The notes: generated by a model not told the origin, from the sequence alone. A stretch of 64,000 nucleotides of DNA from Bacteroidota bacterium (GCA_030835135.1 JAUQWO010000079.1:62001-126000); one strand, 5' to 3'. Positions 35,901-44,999 are shown, numbered from the stretch's first letter. Translations and numbers: made by a program.

Positions 35901-36043
35901 AAGAGGCCGGCACACACCGCGTGATCTGGGATGCAGCGTCGGATACCGGTGTGCGGGCATCGGGTGTGTACTTCGTCCGTGTTGTTGCCAGGGATGCGCG
36001 GTCCGTGCGATCGGCCACGCGCAGCATGCTCTATATCAAGTGA
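32969..36043 (+). CDS. T9SS-exported multidomain GH13 alpha-amylase
   Basis: A 1024-residue secreted amylase. Signal peptide, then a glycogen-binding-like E-set domain (about 25-135: VSVPGEFNGWNN ... WQYKFYY), beta-sandwich spacer domains, and a GH13 barrel from about 400 to 800 with nucleophile Asp594 (GYRFDVYWG), acid/base Glu628 (LLLAEDDG) and Asp703 (MESQDEDR, replacing the more usual NHD). A dockerin-like calcium segment (DTDANGSVNAADASV) falls near 810. The final 80 residues are a T9SS sorting domain (NYPNPFNPATVVSFDLP). It should be surface-attached or released and attack polymeric starch. ATG 32969 overlaps the preceding stop codon; longer frames upstream lie within the previous gene. 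Confidence 0.9.
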   Translation: MSSVEKAGVLFVIAVLAVAGARSQDSVDVTFRYEVAGKTAVSVPGEFNGWNNTAAPMANAGGNVWTRTIRLREGGNPTPPAVGIPGAWQYKFYYTGASPWPNDPLNHHQNASDNGNSYVYVRHPTIYQFIPNQRMAVRTTAFPVISAYLFPRVGATVDTSTLSLVLDDVTYTGVGSLYDPGTQRFSFTPPLPLSNGDHTAILRAGASADTVHFTTSAGFVQITTRGGFATVRSIVAVRGLVQDTNAVTVRLVRNGADTTTGVAVGGRWVISDTLAAGVNVFRAIADSAGLPIVADPISVIREVSRAPIARLSITAVSGTITFDAATSSDPEGLPIAGYTWRDDPATPLGLDGQTGSSVTLAAPQAPGEYYLGVIVADQEGLRDTIRAVFTVTPDQAVAVPGIAWNPGWATSGRIYFLFPKAVSQQGTLAAAATHLQRVRDLGFSVIWLMPVMKNAFPINNGTGPGYNITDFYTIAPEYGTNEDFRAFMTQAHALGLKVILDITPNHSSRSHPWATDARAYGEDSPFWSWYEHTMIAHNTNGLGQSYDAYGFTYYSGFSDQLLNLNWSDPDLRREMIRMLSYWVKEYDVDGYRFDVYWGPHRRYGEVAMGKPVRDALKRIKPDLLLLAEDDGTGSGTEVIYADNVLGDVNGGVDAAYDFKLYFNQIRGFGWTANSINALHAEIDNNGFFPGEHALYMRFMESQDEDRIVYVYSGAFALDAPTTFRRTMPMATVLFTAPGLPMLWNGQEVGWGYGIGGAKEARARSVIDWQYQGRSVLSPHYQRLATLRGQFPAFTTPKLDTDANGSVNAADASVFVRVPTGNGMVYAFSRPYTGQNGVTVVNMEPTEQSAVIELVDGISVRFPDDVKPGSTVYLNDLMADTTIVTTLSGLGSVPVTLPGFGSKVFTVSVTRDTLKILHPVTDVTGREALPAAFALHPNYPNPFNPATVVSFDLPAMAEVSVVVFDVLGRECARLLDGVKEAGTHRVIWDAASDTGVRASGVYFVRVVARDARSVRSATRSMLYIK

Positions 36044-36050
36044 GGCGTTC

Positions 36051-38726
36051 ATGAATTGCGATCTCATACGATCCGTGCCCACCCGCCGTCGGGGTGCGAG
36101 CCGCAGATGGAACGGCGTCGCGATCGCCGCTGGCTGCCTTCTCACGGTGTCGCTGGCATCAGCGCAACCGGCAGCGGCGGATGGCGGTGTGCGTTTCCGC
36201 CTTCCCGCCGGGAATGAGCGATCAGTATCCGTTGTGGGCGACTTCAACGGCTGGAGCAAGGATGAGCTGAAGATGCGCCGGGAAGGCAGCGAGTGGATCG
36301 CCGTGGCGAAGCTCCGGCCAGGGATGCAGAACTATAAGTTCGTTGTCGACGACGAGCGCTACCTCCTCGACCCCGCCAATCCCGTCACGATCGACAACTA
36401 TAACCGTACCGCACAGAACTCCGCGTTCTATGTTGAGGAGGACGGCACGGTCCTGCTCATCGGCGCGGCGCCGGGTTCGAATGGCAACCGCGGGGATGCG
36501 TATCCCGTCCGGACCGATCGGCAGACGCTCTTCGTGAACATCATCTGGCACCAGCATCAGCCGCTGTATGCCGATCCGGCGACGGATCAGCTGGCGGGCC
36601 CATGGGTCCGCACGCATGGGACGAAAGACTACTACGACATGGCCGCCATGCTGCGTGGCTACCCGGATGTGCACTGCACCTTCAACCTGACCACATCGCT
36701 GCTCCACCAGCTCCGCGAATATTACCTGAACCGCATCGGCCCATACGTGAACGTGAAGAAGGGCACCATCGATGTCACGGGGTTCTGGAAACGATGGAAA
36801 GGGAAGACCGATCCCTGGATCGATCTCGCGCTGACCCCCGCGGCGTCCTACACGGCGGAACAGCAGAAGTTCGTGTATCAGAATCCGTGGAGCGCACTGG
36901 GGGTGAGTGAAGTGATGATGGAGCGCTTCCCGGAGTACCGCGCCTTGCGCGACCGTGCACATGCGGCGATGGCCGGCGGACCTCACCTCAGCGTCGATGA
37001 ACAGCGTGCGATCACGTTCTGGTTCTATCTGGCGAATTTCGACCCTGATTTTCTGCGGGGTCCTGTGCTTCTACCCGGCGGGAGCGTCTGCGATATGAGC
37101 GCGTACGTGGAAGAGCGCCCGGCAGGCCAGTTCCGCCTGCGCGGCCCGGTGACGGATGCTGACTGCCGCAGGATCGTCGTCGAGACGTACAAAGTGCTTG
37201 CCGCGGTGATCCCGGTCCACCGCGACCTCCGCTATGATCCGCAGCGGCACACCGGACAGATCGACATCATCACGACGCCGTTCTATCATCCGATCCTTCC
37301 ATTGATCTTCGATTCGGACCTCGCCCGCACGTGTCAGCCGAACGATGCCCTTCCGACACGATATGCATACCCGGAAGATGCCGACGCGCAGGTCGTCAAA
37401 GCGGTCCGGATGTACCGGTCGATCTTCGGCGCCGATCCCACCGGCATGTGGCCGGGAGAGGGATCGGTCGCGCAGCCGGTGCTGCAGATACTCAGGGATC
37501 ACGGCATCCTCTGGACAGCGAGCGACGTGAAAGTGCTGCGCAATTCGCGGCCGGCCGGCAAGCCGAACACGACGCCGTACCGGTTCCCTGCCGGGCAAAA
37601 GGGTATGGCTCTGGTGTTCCGCGACACGGAACTCTCCGACCGGATCGGGTTCAAGTATCAATCGATGGAAGGCGAAGAGGCCGCCGAAGACTTCGTGAAG
37701 AGTCTCCTCGACATGGCCCCGCCCGGGGGGTCCCCGGACGCGCTCGTGACGGTGATCCTGGATGGCGAGAACGCATGGGAATGGTATGCCAGGGACCAGG
37801 ACGGGAAGGCTTTCCTGCATGCGCTCTACCGGAAGCTGAGTGTCCTCGCGAGGAGCGGTCAGGTCGTCCCCGTGACCATGAGTGAGTATATCAACGGCAA
37901 CCGTGCGCGCGGGGTGCAGGCCCACCCGATAGCCGGGCTGCCATCGATGGAGTGGCTCTGGCCCGGCTCCTGGATCAATGGCAATTACGACACCTGGGTC
38001 GGCGAACCGGAAGAGAACGCAGCGTGGGAGTATCTGGGCATCGCGCGCAACGACCTTGCACGGTCAGGCGTTCGGCGGCCTGACCCGCGCTCGGCCGCTC
38101 CCCGGACGAACACGAAGGCGTGGTATGCGTGGATGGCGTGGGAAGAGATGTATGCGGCGGAAGGGTCCGACTGGTTCTGGTGGTATGGAGGAGACCAGAC
38201 CGCACCGGCCGGTGATACACCATTCGATCAGGGATTTCTCGCGCATCTCAACAATGTGTATCGCTTCGGCAGACTGGCCGGTGGCAGGTTCCCTGCACGG
38301 ACCTTCACGCCCATCCTCACAGCGGCAGGGCCTGCGGGATCCGGCCGATCGGGAGCGACCGCGGGCACAGGCGCCATGGCGAAGAGTGCTTCCGGAGAAC
38401 GCGAGGTCCTGTTCATGTGCGATGCGTCGCGCGAGCGCGTCACCACCTCGATCTTCATCGCCGGCGAACTGCCGTCACTCGGCGCCTGGCGGCCGAACGT
38501 TGTTCCCATGCGCGATGACGGGATGGACGGTGACGAGCGGGCCGGGGACGGCATCTGGACCTTCCGAGTCATGCTTCCTGCCGGCACGCGCGTTGCGTAC
38601 AAGTACACCAACAGCGGGGCGCCCGGACAGTGGATGCCCGGCGACGAGTTCGCGCAGCGCAACCGCACCGTGGTCATTGAAGAGAGTTCAAATCCCAGTA
38701 TCATACGTGACACATTTGGACAGTAA
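36051..38726 (+). CDS. Exported GH57 glycoside hydrolase with flanking glucan-binding domains
   Basis: An 891-residue GH57-family enzyme (amylopullulanase, 4-alpha-glucanotransferase or alpha-amylase activities are known in the family). After an N-terminal signal-like segment (about 20-40, ending SLASAQPAAA) comes an E-set/CBM48-like domain (SVVGDFNGWSKDELKMRR). The GH57 domain starts at IIWHQHQPLY (His167), has candidate nucleophile Glu470 in MWPGEGSVAQ and acid/base Asp571 in LDGENAWEWY. A C-terminal CBM20-like module (about 785-891: SIFIAGELPSLGAWRPN ... VAYKYTNSG) follows. The well-studied GH57 enzymes are mostly intracellular; an exported one with binding modules at both ends is less common. 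GAGG lies before ATG 36051. Part of the amylase operon. Confidence 0.87.
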   Translation: MNCDLIRSVPTRRRGASRRWNGVAIAAGCLLTVSLASAQPAAADGGVRFRLPAGNERSVSVVGDFNGWSKDELKMRREGSEWIAVAKLRPGMQNYKFVVDDERYLLDPANPVTIDNYNRTAQNSAFYVEEDGTVLLIGAAPGSNGNRGDAYPVRTDRQTLFVNIIWHQHQPLYADPATDQLAGPWVRTHGTKDYYDMAAMLRGYPDVHCTFNLTTSLLHQLREYYLNRIGPYVNVKKGTIDVTGFWKRWKGKTDPWIDLALTPAASYTAEQQKFVYQNPWSALGVSEVMMERFPEYRALRDRAHAAMAGGPHLSVDEQRAITFWFYLANFDPDFLRGPVLLPGGSVCDMSAYVEERPAGQFRLRGPVTDADCRRIVVETYKVLAAVIPVHRDLRYDPQRHTGQIDIITTPFYHPILPLIFDSDLARTCQPNDALPTRYAYPEDADAQVVKAVRMYRSIFGADPTGMWPGEGSVAQPVLQILRDHGILWTASDVKVLRNSRPAGKPNTTPYRFPAGQKGMALVFRDTELSDRIGFKYQSMEGEEAAEDFVKSLLDMAPPGGSPDALVTVILDGENAWEWYARDQDGKAFLHALYRKLSVLARSGQVVPVTMSEYINGNRARGVQAHPIAGLPSMEWLWPGSWINGNYDTWVGEPEENAAWEYLGIARNDLARSGVRRPDPRSAAPRTNTKAWYAWMAWEEMYAAEGSDWFWWYGGDQTAPAGDTPFDQGFLAHLNNVYRFGRLAGGRFPARTFTPILTAAGPAGSGRSGATAGTGAMAKSASGEREVLFMCDASRERVTTSIFIAGELPSLGAWRPNVVPMRDDGMDGDERAGDGIWTFRVMLPAGTRVAYKYTNSGAPGQWMPGDEFAQRNRTVVIEESSNPSIIRDTFGQ

Positions 38727-38732
38727 GCCCCC

Positions 38733-40673
38733 ATGAAGACCTATACACCACCGAAGGCCCTGGACCTCGTCGCCGATGCATTGAAGCGAAAAGTGAAGGA
38801 GACACGCCTGCGCAAGTACAATTACAGCGTGCCCTCCATCTGGAATTCCGGCCGGGGCAAACCCAAAGCCACCCGTGTGCAGCCCTACGAGTACTATCTG
38901 GGCGTCGTGAAGAAACTCAAGGCCGCGCGTGCACCCAAACCCGGACCGGCCACCGGCGGTGAATGGTCAAGGGATGCAGTGATCTACAATCTGTTCATCC
39001 GAACAGCCACGGCCTATGACCACAACGGGAACGGCACGCTCGACCTTCCCGTCAATCCGGAAGGGTTGCGTGAAACGGGGACGTTCCTCAAGGCGATGGC
39101 GATGCTGCCGTATATGAAGCGCCTCGGTGCCACAACGGTGCATGTCCTCCCGATCACCGCGATCGGGCACGACGGCAACAAGGGCACGCTCGGCTCTCCC
39201 TATGCGATCAGGAACCCGTACGAGCTGGATGAAACGCTGAGCGAACCGTCGCTCGGCCTGGATGTGAAGGTCGAGTTCCGTGCGTTCGTCGAAGCGGCGC
39301 ACCGCCTCGGGTTGCGTGTGGTGGTGGAATTCGTGTTCCGCACCTCGGCCAAGGACGGCGATTGGGTGAAGGAGCATCCCGAATGGATGTATTGGATCAA
39401 GGACGCCGTGCCGCCGCGCGGACCGGGCGAGATGGACGAACACAAATACGGCAGTCCGCTCTTCTCACGGGATGAACTCCACAGGATCCATCATGACGTG
39501 AACAGCGGCAATCTCGGCAACCTGCTCCCGCCGCATCAGGTGTACCGCGACTTCTTCACGGCGCCTCCGAAGCCGGAGAACGTGAACAAGGAAGGCGGGC
39601 GCTATGTGGGGGTCCTCGACGATGGCACGCGGGTGCGCATCCCGGGGGCATTCGCCGACTGGCCGCCGGATGACAACCAGCCGCCGTGGGGCGACGTTAC
39701 CTACCTGCGGATGTACACCCATTCGGATTTCAATTACATCGGCTATAATACGATCCGCATGTATGACACGCGGCTCACCCAGCCGGCGCATGTGAATCGT
39801 CCGCTCTGGGACCGCATCATCGGGATCATCCCGTACTATCAGCGTGAGTTCGGCATCGATGGCGTCATGATCGACATGGGCCATGCACTCCCCATGGCAC
39901 TCAAAGAAGAACTCGTCGCGAAGGCCCGGTCGGCCAACCCCGATTTCGCATTCTGGGATGAGAATTTCTCGATCACCCAGCGGAGCAGGGAAGAAGGCTA
40001 CAACGCCGTGTTCGGCTTCCTCTGGGTGGACCAGGCGCACCAGGACCGGATCCGGCGGCTCGTGGAACGGCTGGCGCACGAAGGATTCCCCATTCCGTTC
40101 TTTGCGACACCCGAGAACCACAATACACCCCGGGCCGCGGCCCGGCCGGGCGGTCTGCCGTATGCGCGGTGGACGATCTGCGTGAATGCCTTTCTGCCTG
40201 CGATCCCGTTCATCCACTCGGGCTTTGAACTGGCGGAGAAATTCCCGATCAACACGGGGCTCGACTTCACGTCGGACGATCTCAAACGGTTGCCCTCGGA
40301 GACCCTGCCGTTATTCAGTGAGTATGGATACAACTGGCAGAGTGCGGAGGAGTTCACGCACCTGATCACGAAGGTCCTTGCCATCAGGAAGAAGTATGCG
40401 CCCGTGATCACCGACCCGACGCCGGCAACCTTCCGGATGCTGGAGGAACACAATGGCCAGGTCCTCGCCTTCGAACGGCACCAGGCGCATGGCCGCAAGC
40501 GGATCGCCGTGGTGGGGAACATGGACTTCCATCACCCGCAGATGACAGCGACCCGGCCTGTAACGAAACGGAAGACGGTGACCGACCTCCTGACAGGGAA
40601 GAAGATGAAGCTCGAGGACGGCTGGCTCAAGGTCCAGCTGGCCCCGGGTGAATGTCTCATTGTTGAACTCTAG
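38733..40673 (+). CDS. Cytosolic GH13-like alpha-glucan enzyme with altered catalytic motif
   Basis: A 646-residue alpha-amylase-superfamily protein without signal peptide. It has a helical N-terminus, a barrel opening at WSRDAVIYNLFIRTATAYD, a candidate nucleophile Asp381 (IDGVMIDMGHAL), acid/base Glu410 (FAFWDENFS) and a fourth-region motif TPENHNTPR in which the usual catalytic Asp after His463 reads Asn464. The C-terminal beta-domain (about 560-646) is present. It may be a maltosyl- or glucanotransferase, or a hydrolase with an unusual active site; the motif leaves activity uncertain. It lies six bases after the GH57 gene and before two transport systems, consistent with handling imported maltodextrins in the cytosol. 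Confidence 0.75.
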   Translation: MKTYTPPKALDLVADALKRKVKETRLRKYNYSVPSIWNSGRGKPKATRVQPYEYYLGVVKKLKAARAPKPGPATGGEWSRDAVIYNLFIRTATAYDHNGNGTLDLPVNPEGLRETGTFLKAMAMLPYMKRLGATTVHVLPITAIGHDGNKGTLGSPYAIRNPYELDETLSEPSLGLDVKVEFRAFVEAAHRLGLRVVVEFVFRTSAKDGDWVKEHPEWMYWIKDAVPPRGPGEMDEHKYGSPLFSRDELHRIHHDVNSGNLGNLLPPHQVYRDFFTAPPKPENVNKEGGRYVGVLDDGTRVRIPGAFADWPPDDNQPPWGDVTYLRMYTHSDFNYIGYNTIRMYDTRLTQPAHVNRPLWDRIIGIIPYYQREFGIDGVMIDMGHALPMALKEELVAKARSANPDFAFWDENFSITQRSREEGYNAVFGFLWVDQAHQDRIRRLVERLAHEGFPIPFFATPENHNTPRAAARPGGLPYARWTICVNAFLPAIPFIHSGFELAEKFPINTGLDFTSDDLKRLPSETLPLFSEYGYNWQSAEEFTHLITKVLAIRKKYAPVITDPTPATFRMLEEHNGQVLAFERHQAHGRKRIAVVGNMDFHHPQMTATRPVTKRKTVTDLLTGKKMKLEDGWLKVQLAPGECLIVEL

Positions 40674-40684
40674 GAGCGCTTCGC

Positions 40685-41968
40685 ATGTACGCATTCCAGC
40701 ACCGGCTCGCACGGAGTTTCTACGCGCTCATCAGTCTGCCATCCACGGCGATGGGGTTCGCCCTCTCCGTCCAGATCTCCGCACTGAGCTGGCTCCTCAC
40801 GACGCGCTACCATCTGGACATCCACCAGGTGGGGATCGTGTGGGCGGCCGGTCCGCTTGCCGGGATCGTTGGTCAGGTGGTGATCGGCCTCATCAGTGAC
40901 CGTGTCTGGTTCTGGGGAGGCCGTCGCAGACCGTTCATCGTGATCGGCGGCACGCTGGCAGCGCTGATGCTGCTGGCACTGCCGAACATCGGCGCGATCG
41001 ACGGAGCCCTGGGTGTCGGGAACCTGCTGGTGGTGGCAACGGCAGTGGCCCTCACCCTGGACCTTGCCATCAACATCAGCTTCAACCCGACCCGCTCGAT
41101 CATTGCCGATGTGACGCCGGAAGGGGCTGCCCGGACGCGCGGCTATACCTGGATGCAGACGATCAGCGGGTTCTTCGGTGTCCTCGCCTACGTGATCGGT
41201 GCGGCGGCCGGCAATTTCATGCTCATCTACACCGGCGTGGGCGTCGTGCTCGCCTTCTCCCTGATCCCGGTGTTCTTCGTGGAGGAGCCCCGCGAACTGG
41301 CGGGTGCCGCATCAACGGGCGAGGGGGCGGCAGCTGTTCGCCGGACGCAATGGGGTCAGCTCCTTGAACTCTTCGGCGCCCATGCGTTCGCGTGGATCGG
41401 CGTGCAAACGATGTTCGTGTATATCATCGCGTTCATACAGCAGAAGATGCCGCTTCCCGCTGATGCCGCGCTGGCGGCGGAGGAGACAGGCCGGATCATC
41501 CCGATCGCGTTCGCGGTGCTCAATACCGTGGGCTTCCTCCTCCCGGCCCCGGTGCTCGAACCGCTTGCGCGGCGGATCGGCCGCGTGCGTGTGCATACCA
41601 TCGCCATGGCCATCATGGCCGCCGGCTACTTCGGGATCGTCGCCGCAGGCGATACCCCGGTCATGCTCTATCTCCTCATGGCCGTCGTCGGGATCGGCTG
41701 GGGCTCGGTGGTTTCACTGCCGTTCGCGATCATGTCGGAGAAAGTCGAGTCCGGCCGCATGGGGCTGTTCATGGGACTCTTCAATTTGTCCGTGGTGATC
41801 CCGCAATTGCTCGTGAGTCTCGTGCTCGGGTCGGTCATTCAGGCCGCCGGCGACAAGACCATCATCTTTGTGATCAGCGGAACGGCCCTCGCCGCGTCCA
41901 CGTTCCTCTGGACATTCATCCGCGACGATCGTGGAGAGCAGCCCACCGTCCCGCCAGGAGGTCATTGA
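40685..41968 (+). CDS. MFS sugar transporter (SLC45/GPH-like)
   Basis: A 427-residue, 12-helix major facilitator. After helix 2 the hallmark GLISDRVWFWGGRRRPFIVIG loop matches the D-R-x-x-x-x-GRRRP signature of sucrose/maltose symporters of the SLC45/GPH type. Helices are evident throughout, with a short cytosolic loop near residues 195-220. Likely a proton-coupled maltose or glucoside importer (inference from family and operon). AGGAGCG precedes the start. A second member is encoded at 44999-46351, across the ABC importer genes; the two share only the general signature. Confidence 0.85.
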   Translation: MYAFQHRLARSFYALISLPSTAMGFALSVQISALSWLLTTRYHLDIHQVGIVWAAGPLAGIVGQVVIGLISDRVWFWGGRRRPFIVIGGTLAALMLLALPNIGAIDGALGVGNLLVVATAVALTLDLAINISFNPTRSIIADVTPEGAARTRGYTWMQTISGFFGVLAYVIGAAAGNFMLIYTGVGVVLAFSLIPVFFVEEPRELAGAASTGEGAAAVRRTQWGQLLELFGAHAFAWIGVQTMFVYIIAFIQQKMPLPADAALAAEETGRIIPIAFAVLNTVGFLLPAPVLEPLARRIGRVRVHTIAMAIMAAGYFGIVAAGDTPVMLYLLMAVVGIGWGSVVSLPFAIMSEKVESGRMGLFMGLFNLSVVIPQLLVSLVLGSVIQAAGDKTIIFVISGTALAASTFLWTFIRDDRGEQPTVPPGGH

Positions 41969-41973
41969 AAGCC

Positions 41974-43230
41974 ATGAAGTACCTTCGGCAGGGCCTGGTG
42001 TTCATGCTGGTGGCCGTTGTGGCCGCCGCTGCGGCCATCCCATGGACTGGTTGCCACCGGCGCGATGACGGCCGTATCCGGATCACCATGTGGCATCAGG
42101 ACCGGATCGACGTGCGCCTCATCCTGCAGCGTCAGCTCGACCGGTTCATGCAGCTGCATCCGGAGGTGAGGGTGGAGCAGCTCTTCAAGGAGACCGAAGA
42201 GCTTCGCTCCGGGTTCATCATCGCCGCACTGGCCGGGCAGGGGCCTGAGATCGTGTATGGCCCCTCGGATCAGGTAGGGCCATTCGAGATCATGCAGATC
42301 ATCACGCCGCTGGAGGGCATCTTCGAGAAGGAATGGCTGGCGCAGTACGACCCCCGTGGGCTGACGTGGTACAAGGATCACCTGTATCAGGTCGCGGACA
42401 AACTCGGGAACCACCTTACGCTCGTCTACAATAAGAAGCTGGTGCCGGTCCCACCGACCACGGACGAGGAACTCGTGAAGATCGGCAAGCGGCTCACCGC
42501 CGACCTGAATGGCGATGGGAAGCCCGACCGGTACGGGTTGACGTGGAACTACACCGAGCCGTTCTTCTTCATCCCCTTCATGACCGGCTTCGGGGGGTGG
42601 ATCATGGACGATCAGGGGAACCCGACGCTGAATGGTCGTGGCACCATCGACGGACTCGGCTTCGTCAAGCAGCTCCGTGATGTCCACCGCATCATTCCGA
42701 ACGAAGCCGACTACAATGTGGCGGACATCCTGTTCAAGGATGGGAACGCCGGCATGATCATCAACGGCGACTGGTCGTGGGCAGGGTACAAGAATGCCGG
42801 TCTCGATATCGGTGTGGCGCCGCTCCCAAAGATCACCTCCACCGGCCTCTGGTGCGAGCCGATGGTCTCACCGAAGGGCTTCTCGATGAACGTGAACATC
42901 GCGCCGGAGAAGCGTCAGTGGGTGATCGAGCTGATCCGGTATCTGATGAGTCCGGAGAACCAGCTGGAATCCACGAAGGAGCTCTTCACCATGCCAACGC
43001 ATATGGCGGTGCAGCAGGGCGACTTCGTGCAGGGGAATGAGATCCTCCGCAATTCAGCCCTCCAGATCGCGCACGGCCGGACGATGCCGGTCGTTCCCGA
43101 AGTGCGTGCGATCTGGGATGCCATGCGTCCCGGGTATCAGGCCGTGCTTGCCGGGCGGGTCAGCGCGGAACAGGCCGCCGCCGAAATGCAGGCCATGGCA
43201 CTCCGGCGGATCAAAGAAATGAACGAATAG
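41974..43230 (+). CDS. Extracellular solute-binding protein of a sugar ABC importer (MalE-type)
   Basis: A 418-residue binding protein of the CUT1 family. The N-terminus is a hydrophobic signal ending AIPWTGC, a possible lipobox (Cys28, with Trp instead of Leu at -3), so it is probably a lipoprotein in the periplasmic face of the inner membrane. The MalE-like fold is visible in ITMWHQDRIDVRLILQ, GPEIVYGPSDQ, LTLVYNKKLVP and NAGMIINGDWSWAGYK. ATG 41974 was taken because AGGAGG lies 11 bases upstream; a TTG at 41965 is too close to it. First gene of the binding-protein-plus-two-permeases set; expected ligand maltodextrin. Confidence 0.92.
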   Translation: MKYLRQGLVFMLVAVVAAAAAIPWTGCHRRDDGRIRITMWHQDRIDVRLILQRQLDRFMQLHPEVRVEQLFKETEELRSGFIIAALAGQGPEIVYGPSDQVGPFEIMQIITPLEGIFEKEWLAQYDPRGLTWYKDHLYQVADKLGNHLTLVYNKKLVPVPPTTDEELVKIGKRLTADLNGDGKPDRYGLTWNYTEPFFFIPFMTGFGGWIMDDQGNPTLNGRGTIDGLGFVKQLRDVHRIIPNEADYNVADILFKDGNAGMIINGDWSWAGYKNAGLDIGVAPLPKITSTGLWCEPMVSPKGFSMNVNIAPEKRQWVIELIRYLMSPENQLESTKELFTMPTHMAVQQGDFVQGNEILRNSALQIAHGRTMPVVPEVRAIWDAMRPGYQAVLAGRVSAEQAAAEMQAMALRRIKEMNE

Positions 43231-43237
43231 GCCCACC

Positions 43238-44146
43238 ATGAACCTCTCGCCACGCACACGACACCGGCTGTACCTGTTCTTCCTGGTCGCGCCCACGTTC
43301 GTGATCCTGTTCGGCGTCGTCATCTATCCGTTCTTCTACAACGTCATCCTGTCGCTGTCGAACATGAGTCTGCGGCACATCCGCGACTGGCAGATCATCG
43401 GGTTCGGACAGTACGTGAAGGTGTTCACCGAACCGTCGCAACCCGATTTCTATATGGTCTTCGGCAAGACGATCATCTGGACCGTGGTGAACGTCGTCTG
43501 TCACGTGGTGATCGGCGTCTTTCTTGCCCTCGTGCTCAACCAGAAGGAGATCAAAGGGAAATGGTTGTTCCGGGCGATCCTGGTGCTCCCCTGGGCGGTG
43601 CCACAATTGATCGTTGCGCTCACCTGGCGGGGGATGTTCAACTACGAGTATGGTTCCATCAATCTGATGCTCACGCAATGGCTCGGCGTCGAGGGTGTGC
43701 AGTGGCTCCGGCAACCGCTCGAGGCGTTCATCGCCGTGATCGTGACGAATGTCTGGCTGGGGTTCCCGTTCATGATGGTGATCGCGCTGGGCGCACTGCA
43801 GAGCATACCGCATGACCTGTACGAGGCAGCGGACATCGACGGCGCGCGGTGGTACCACAAGCTGTGGCACATCACGGTGCCGCTCATCCGCCCGGTGATG
43901 GTACCGGCCATCACGCTGGGCACGATCTGGACATTCAACAACCTGAACATCGTCTGGCTGGTGAGCAACGCGGGTGAGCCATCGGACCAGACACACCTGC
44001 TCGTGTCGTTCGTCTATAAAGCAGCCTTCAATTTCTACCGGTACGGCTACGGCGCGGCGCTGTCGATGGTGATCTTCGCCATCCTCCTCGTGTTCAGCCT
44101 GAGCTTCATGCGCCGTTCCAAAGCCACCGATAACGTCTATTCCTGA
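43238..44146 (+). CDS. MalF-type ABC sugar permease
   Basis: A 302-residue inner-membrane permease with six predicted helices. The EAA loop that docks the ATPase is visible as YEAADIDGARWYHKLWHITVPLIRP, close to the CUT1 consensus EAA-x3-DGA-x8-I-x-LP. It lacks the large periplasmic loop of enteric MalF and so is the shorter, common CUT1 form. It lies between the binding protein and MalG-type genes and needs an ATPase encoded elsewhere, most likely the gene at 11941. Confidence 0.93.
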   Translation: MNLSPRTRHRLYLFFLVAPTFVILFGVVIYPFFYNVILSLSNMSLRHIRDWQIIGFGQYVKVFTEPSQPDFYMVFGKTIIWTVVNVVCHVVIGVFLALVLNQKEIKGKWLFRAILVLPWAVPQLIVALTWRGMFNYEYGSINLMLTQWLGVEGVQWLRQPLEAFIAVIVTNVWLGFPFMMVIALGALQSIPHDLYEAADIDGARWYHKLWHITVPLIRPVMVPAITLGTIWTFNNLNIVWLVSNAGEPSDQTHLLVSFVYKAAFNFYRYGYGAALSMVIFAILLVFSLSFMRRSKATDNVYS

Positions 44147-44156
44147 GGACCATCGC

Positions 44157-44999
44157 ATGGTACGCAGCAGAACCGCGACCACCATCCGTGTCGCAGCCAG
44201 CTATGTGGTGCTGATCGTCTTTGCGGTCATCGCCCTGTATCCCGTCTGGCAGATCGTGAACATCTCGCTCCGACCCGCCGACCGGTTGCTGTCCACATCG
44301 TTGGAATTGATCCCCGACCAGGCATCCTTCAGGAATTACGTCGATCTCTTCACCGAGCGTCCGTTCTTCACGTGGCTCCTGAACAGCACCTTCGTTGCGC
44401 TCGTGGTCACCGCCACCGGCGTCGCGCTCGCATCGATGGCCGGGTACGCCTTCTCCCGGTATTCGTTCATCGGGAAGAAATTCGGTCTGCTCAGTCTCCT
44501 TGTCACCCAGATGTTCCCGGCAACGATGCTGCTCCTGCCGATGTACATCATGCTGGTGCAGCTGCACCTGATCAATACGTATATCGGCATCGTGGTCATG
44601 TACTCGGCAACGGCCCTGCCGTTCTGCATCTGGCAGATGAAAGGGTACTATGACACGATCCCGCCCAGTCTCGAGGAGGCCGGACGCATCGATGGGGCCT
44701 CGCAGAGCCAGATCTTCTTCCGGATCATCCTCCCGCTGGCGGCACCGGCGCTGGTGATCACGGCGCTCTTCTCGTTCATGGCGTCCTGGACGGAATATGT
44801 GGTGGCCGCGCAGATCCTGCAGGATACGGAGCTGTGGACGTTGCCTCTTGGCCTGAAATCGTTCGAATCCAACATGGGGTCGGAGTGGGGTCTGTACGGC
44901 GCCGCTTCGGTCATCGTCACCATCCCGGTCGTCGTCCTGTTCCTGTCGCTCAGCCGCTGGCTCGTCTCCGGCCTGACGCTCGGCAGCGTGAAAGGGTGA
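44157..44999 (+). CDS. MalG-type ABC sugar permease
   Basis: A 280-residue permease with six helices. The EAA loop reads LEEAGRIDGASQSQIFFRIILPLAAP, followed by the terminal helix and the basic tail ending TLGSVKG. Together with the preceding gene it forms the heterodimeric channel. GAGGA precedes the start. Its stop codon overlaps the start of the second MFS gene (TGATG). Confidence 0.93.
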   Translation: MVRSRTATTIRVAASYVVLIVFAVIALYPVWQIVNISLRPADRLLSTSLELIPDQASFRNYVDLFTERPFFTWLLNSTFVALVVTATGVALASMAGYAFSRYSFIGKKFGLLSLLVTQMFPATMLLLPMYIMLVQLHLINTYIGIVVMYSATALPFCIWQMKGYYDTIPPSLEEAGRIDGASQSQIFFRIILPLAAPALVITALFSFMASWTEYVVAAQILQDTELWTLPLGLKSFESNMGSEWGLYGAASVIVTIPVVVLFLSLSRWLVSGLTLGSVKG

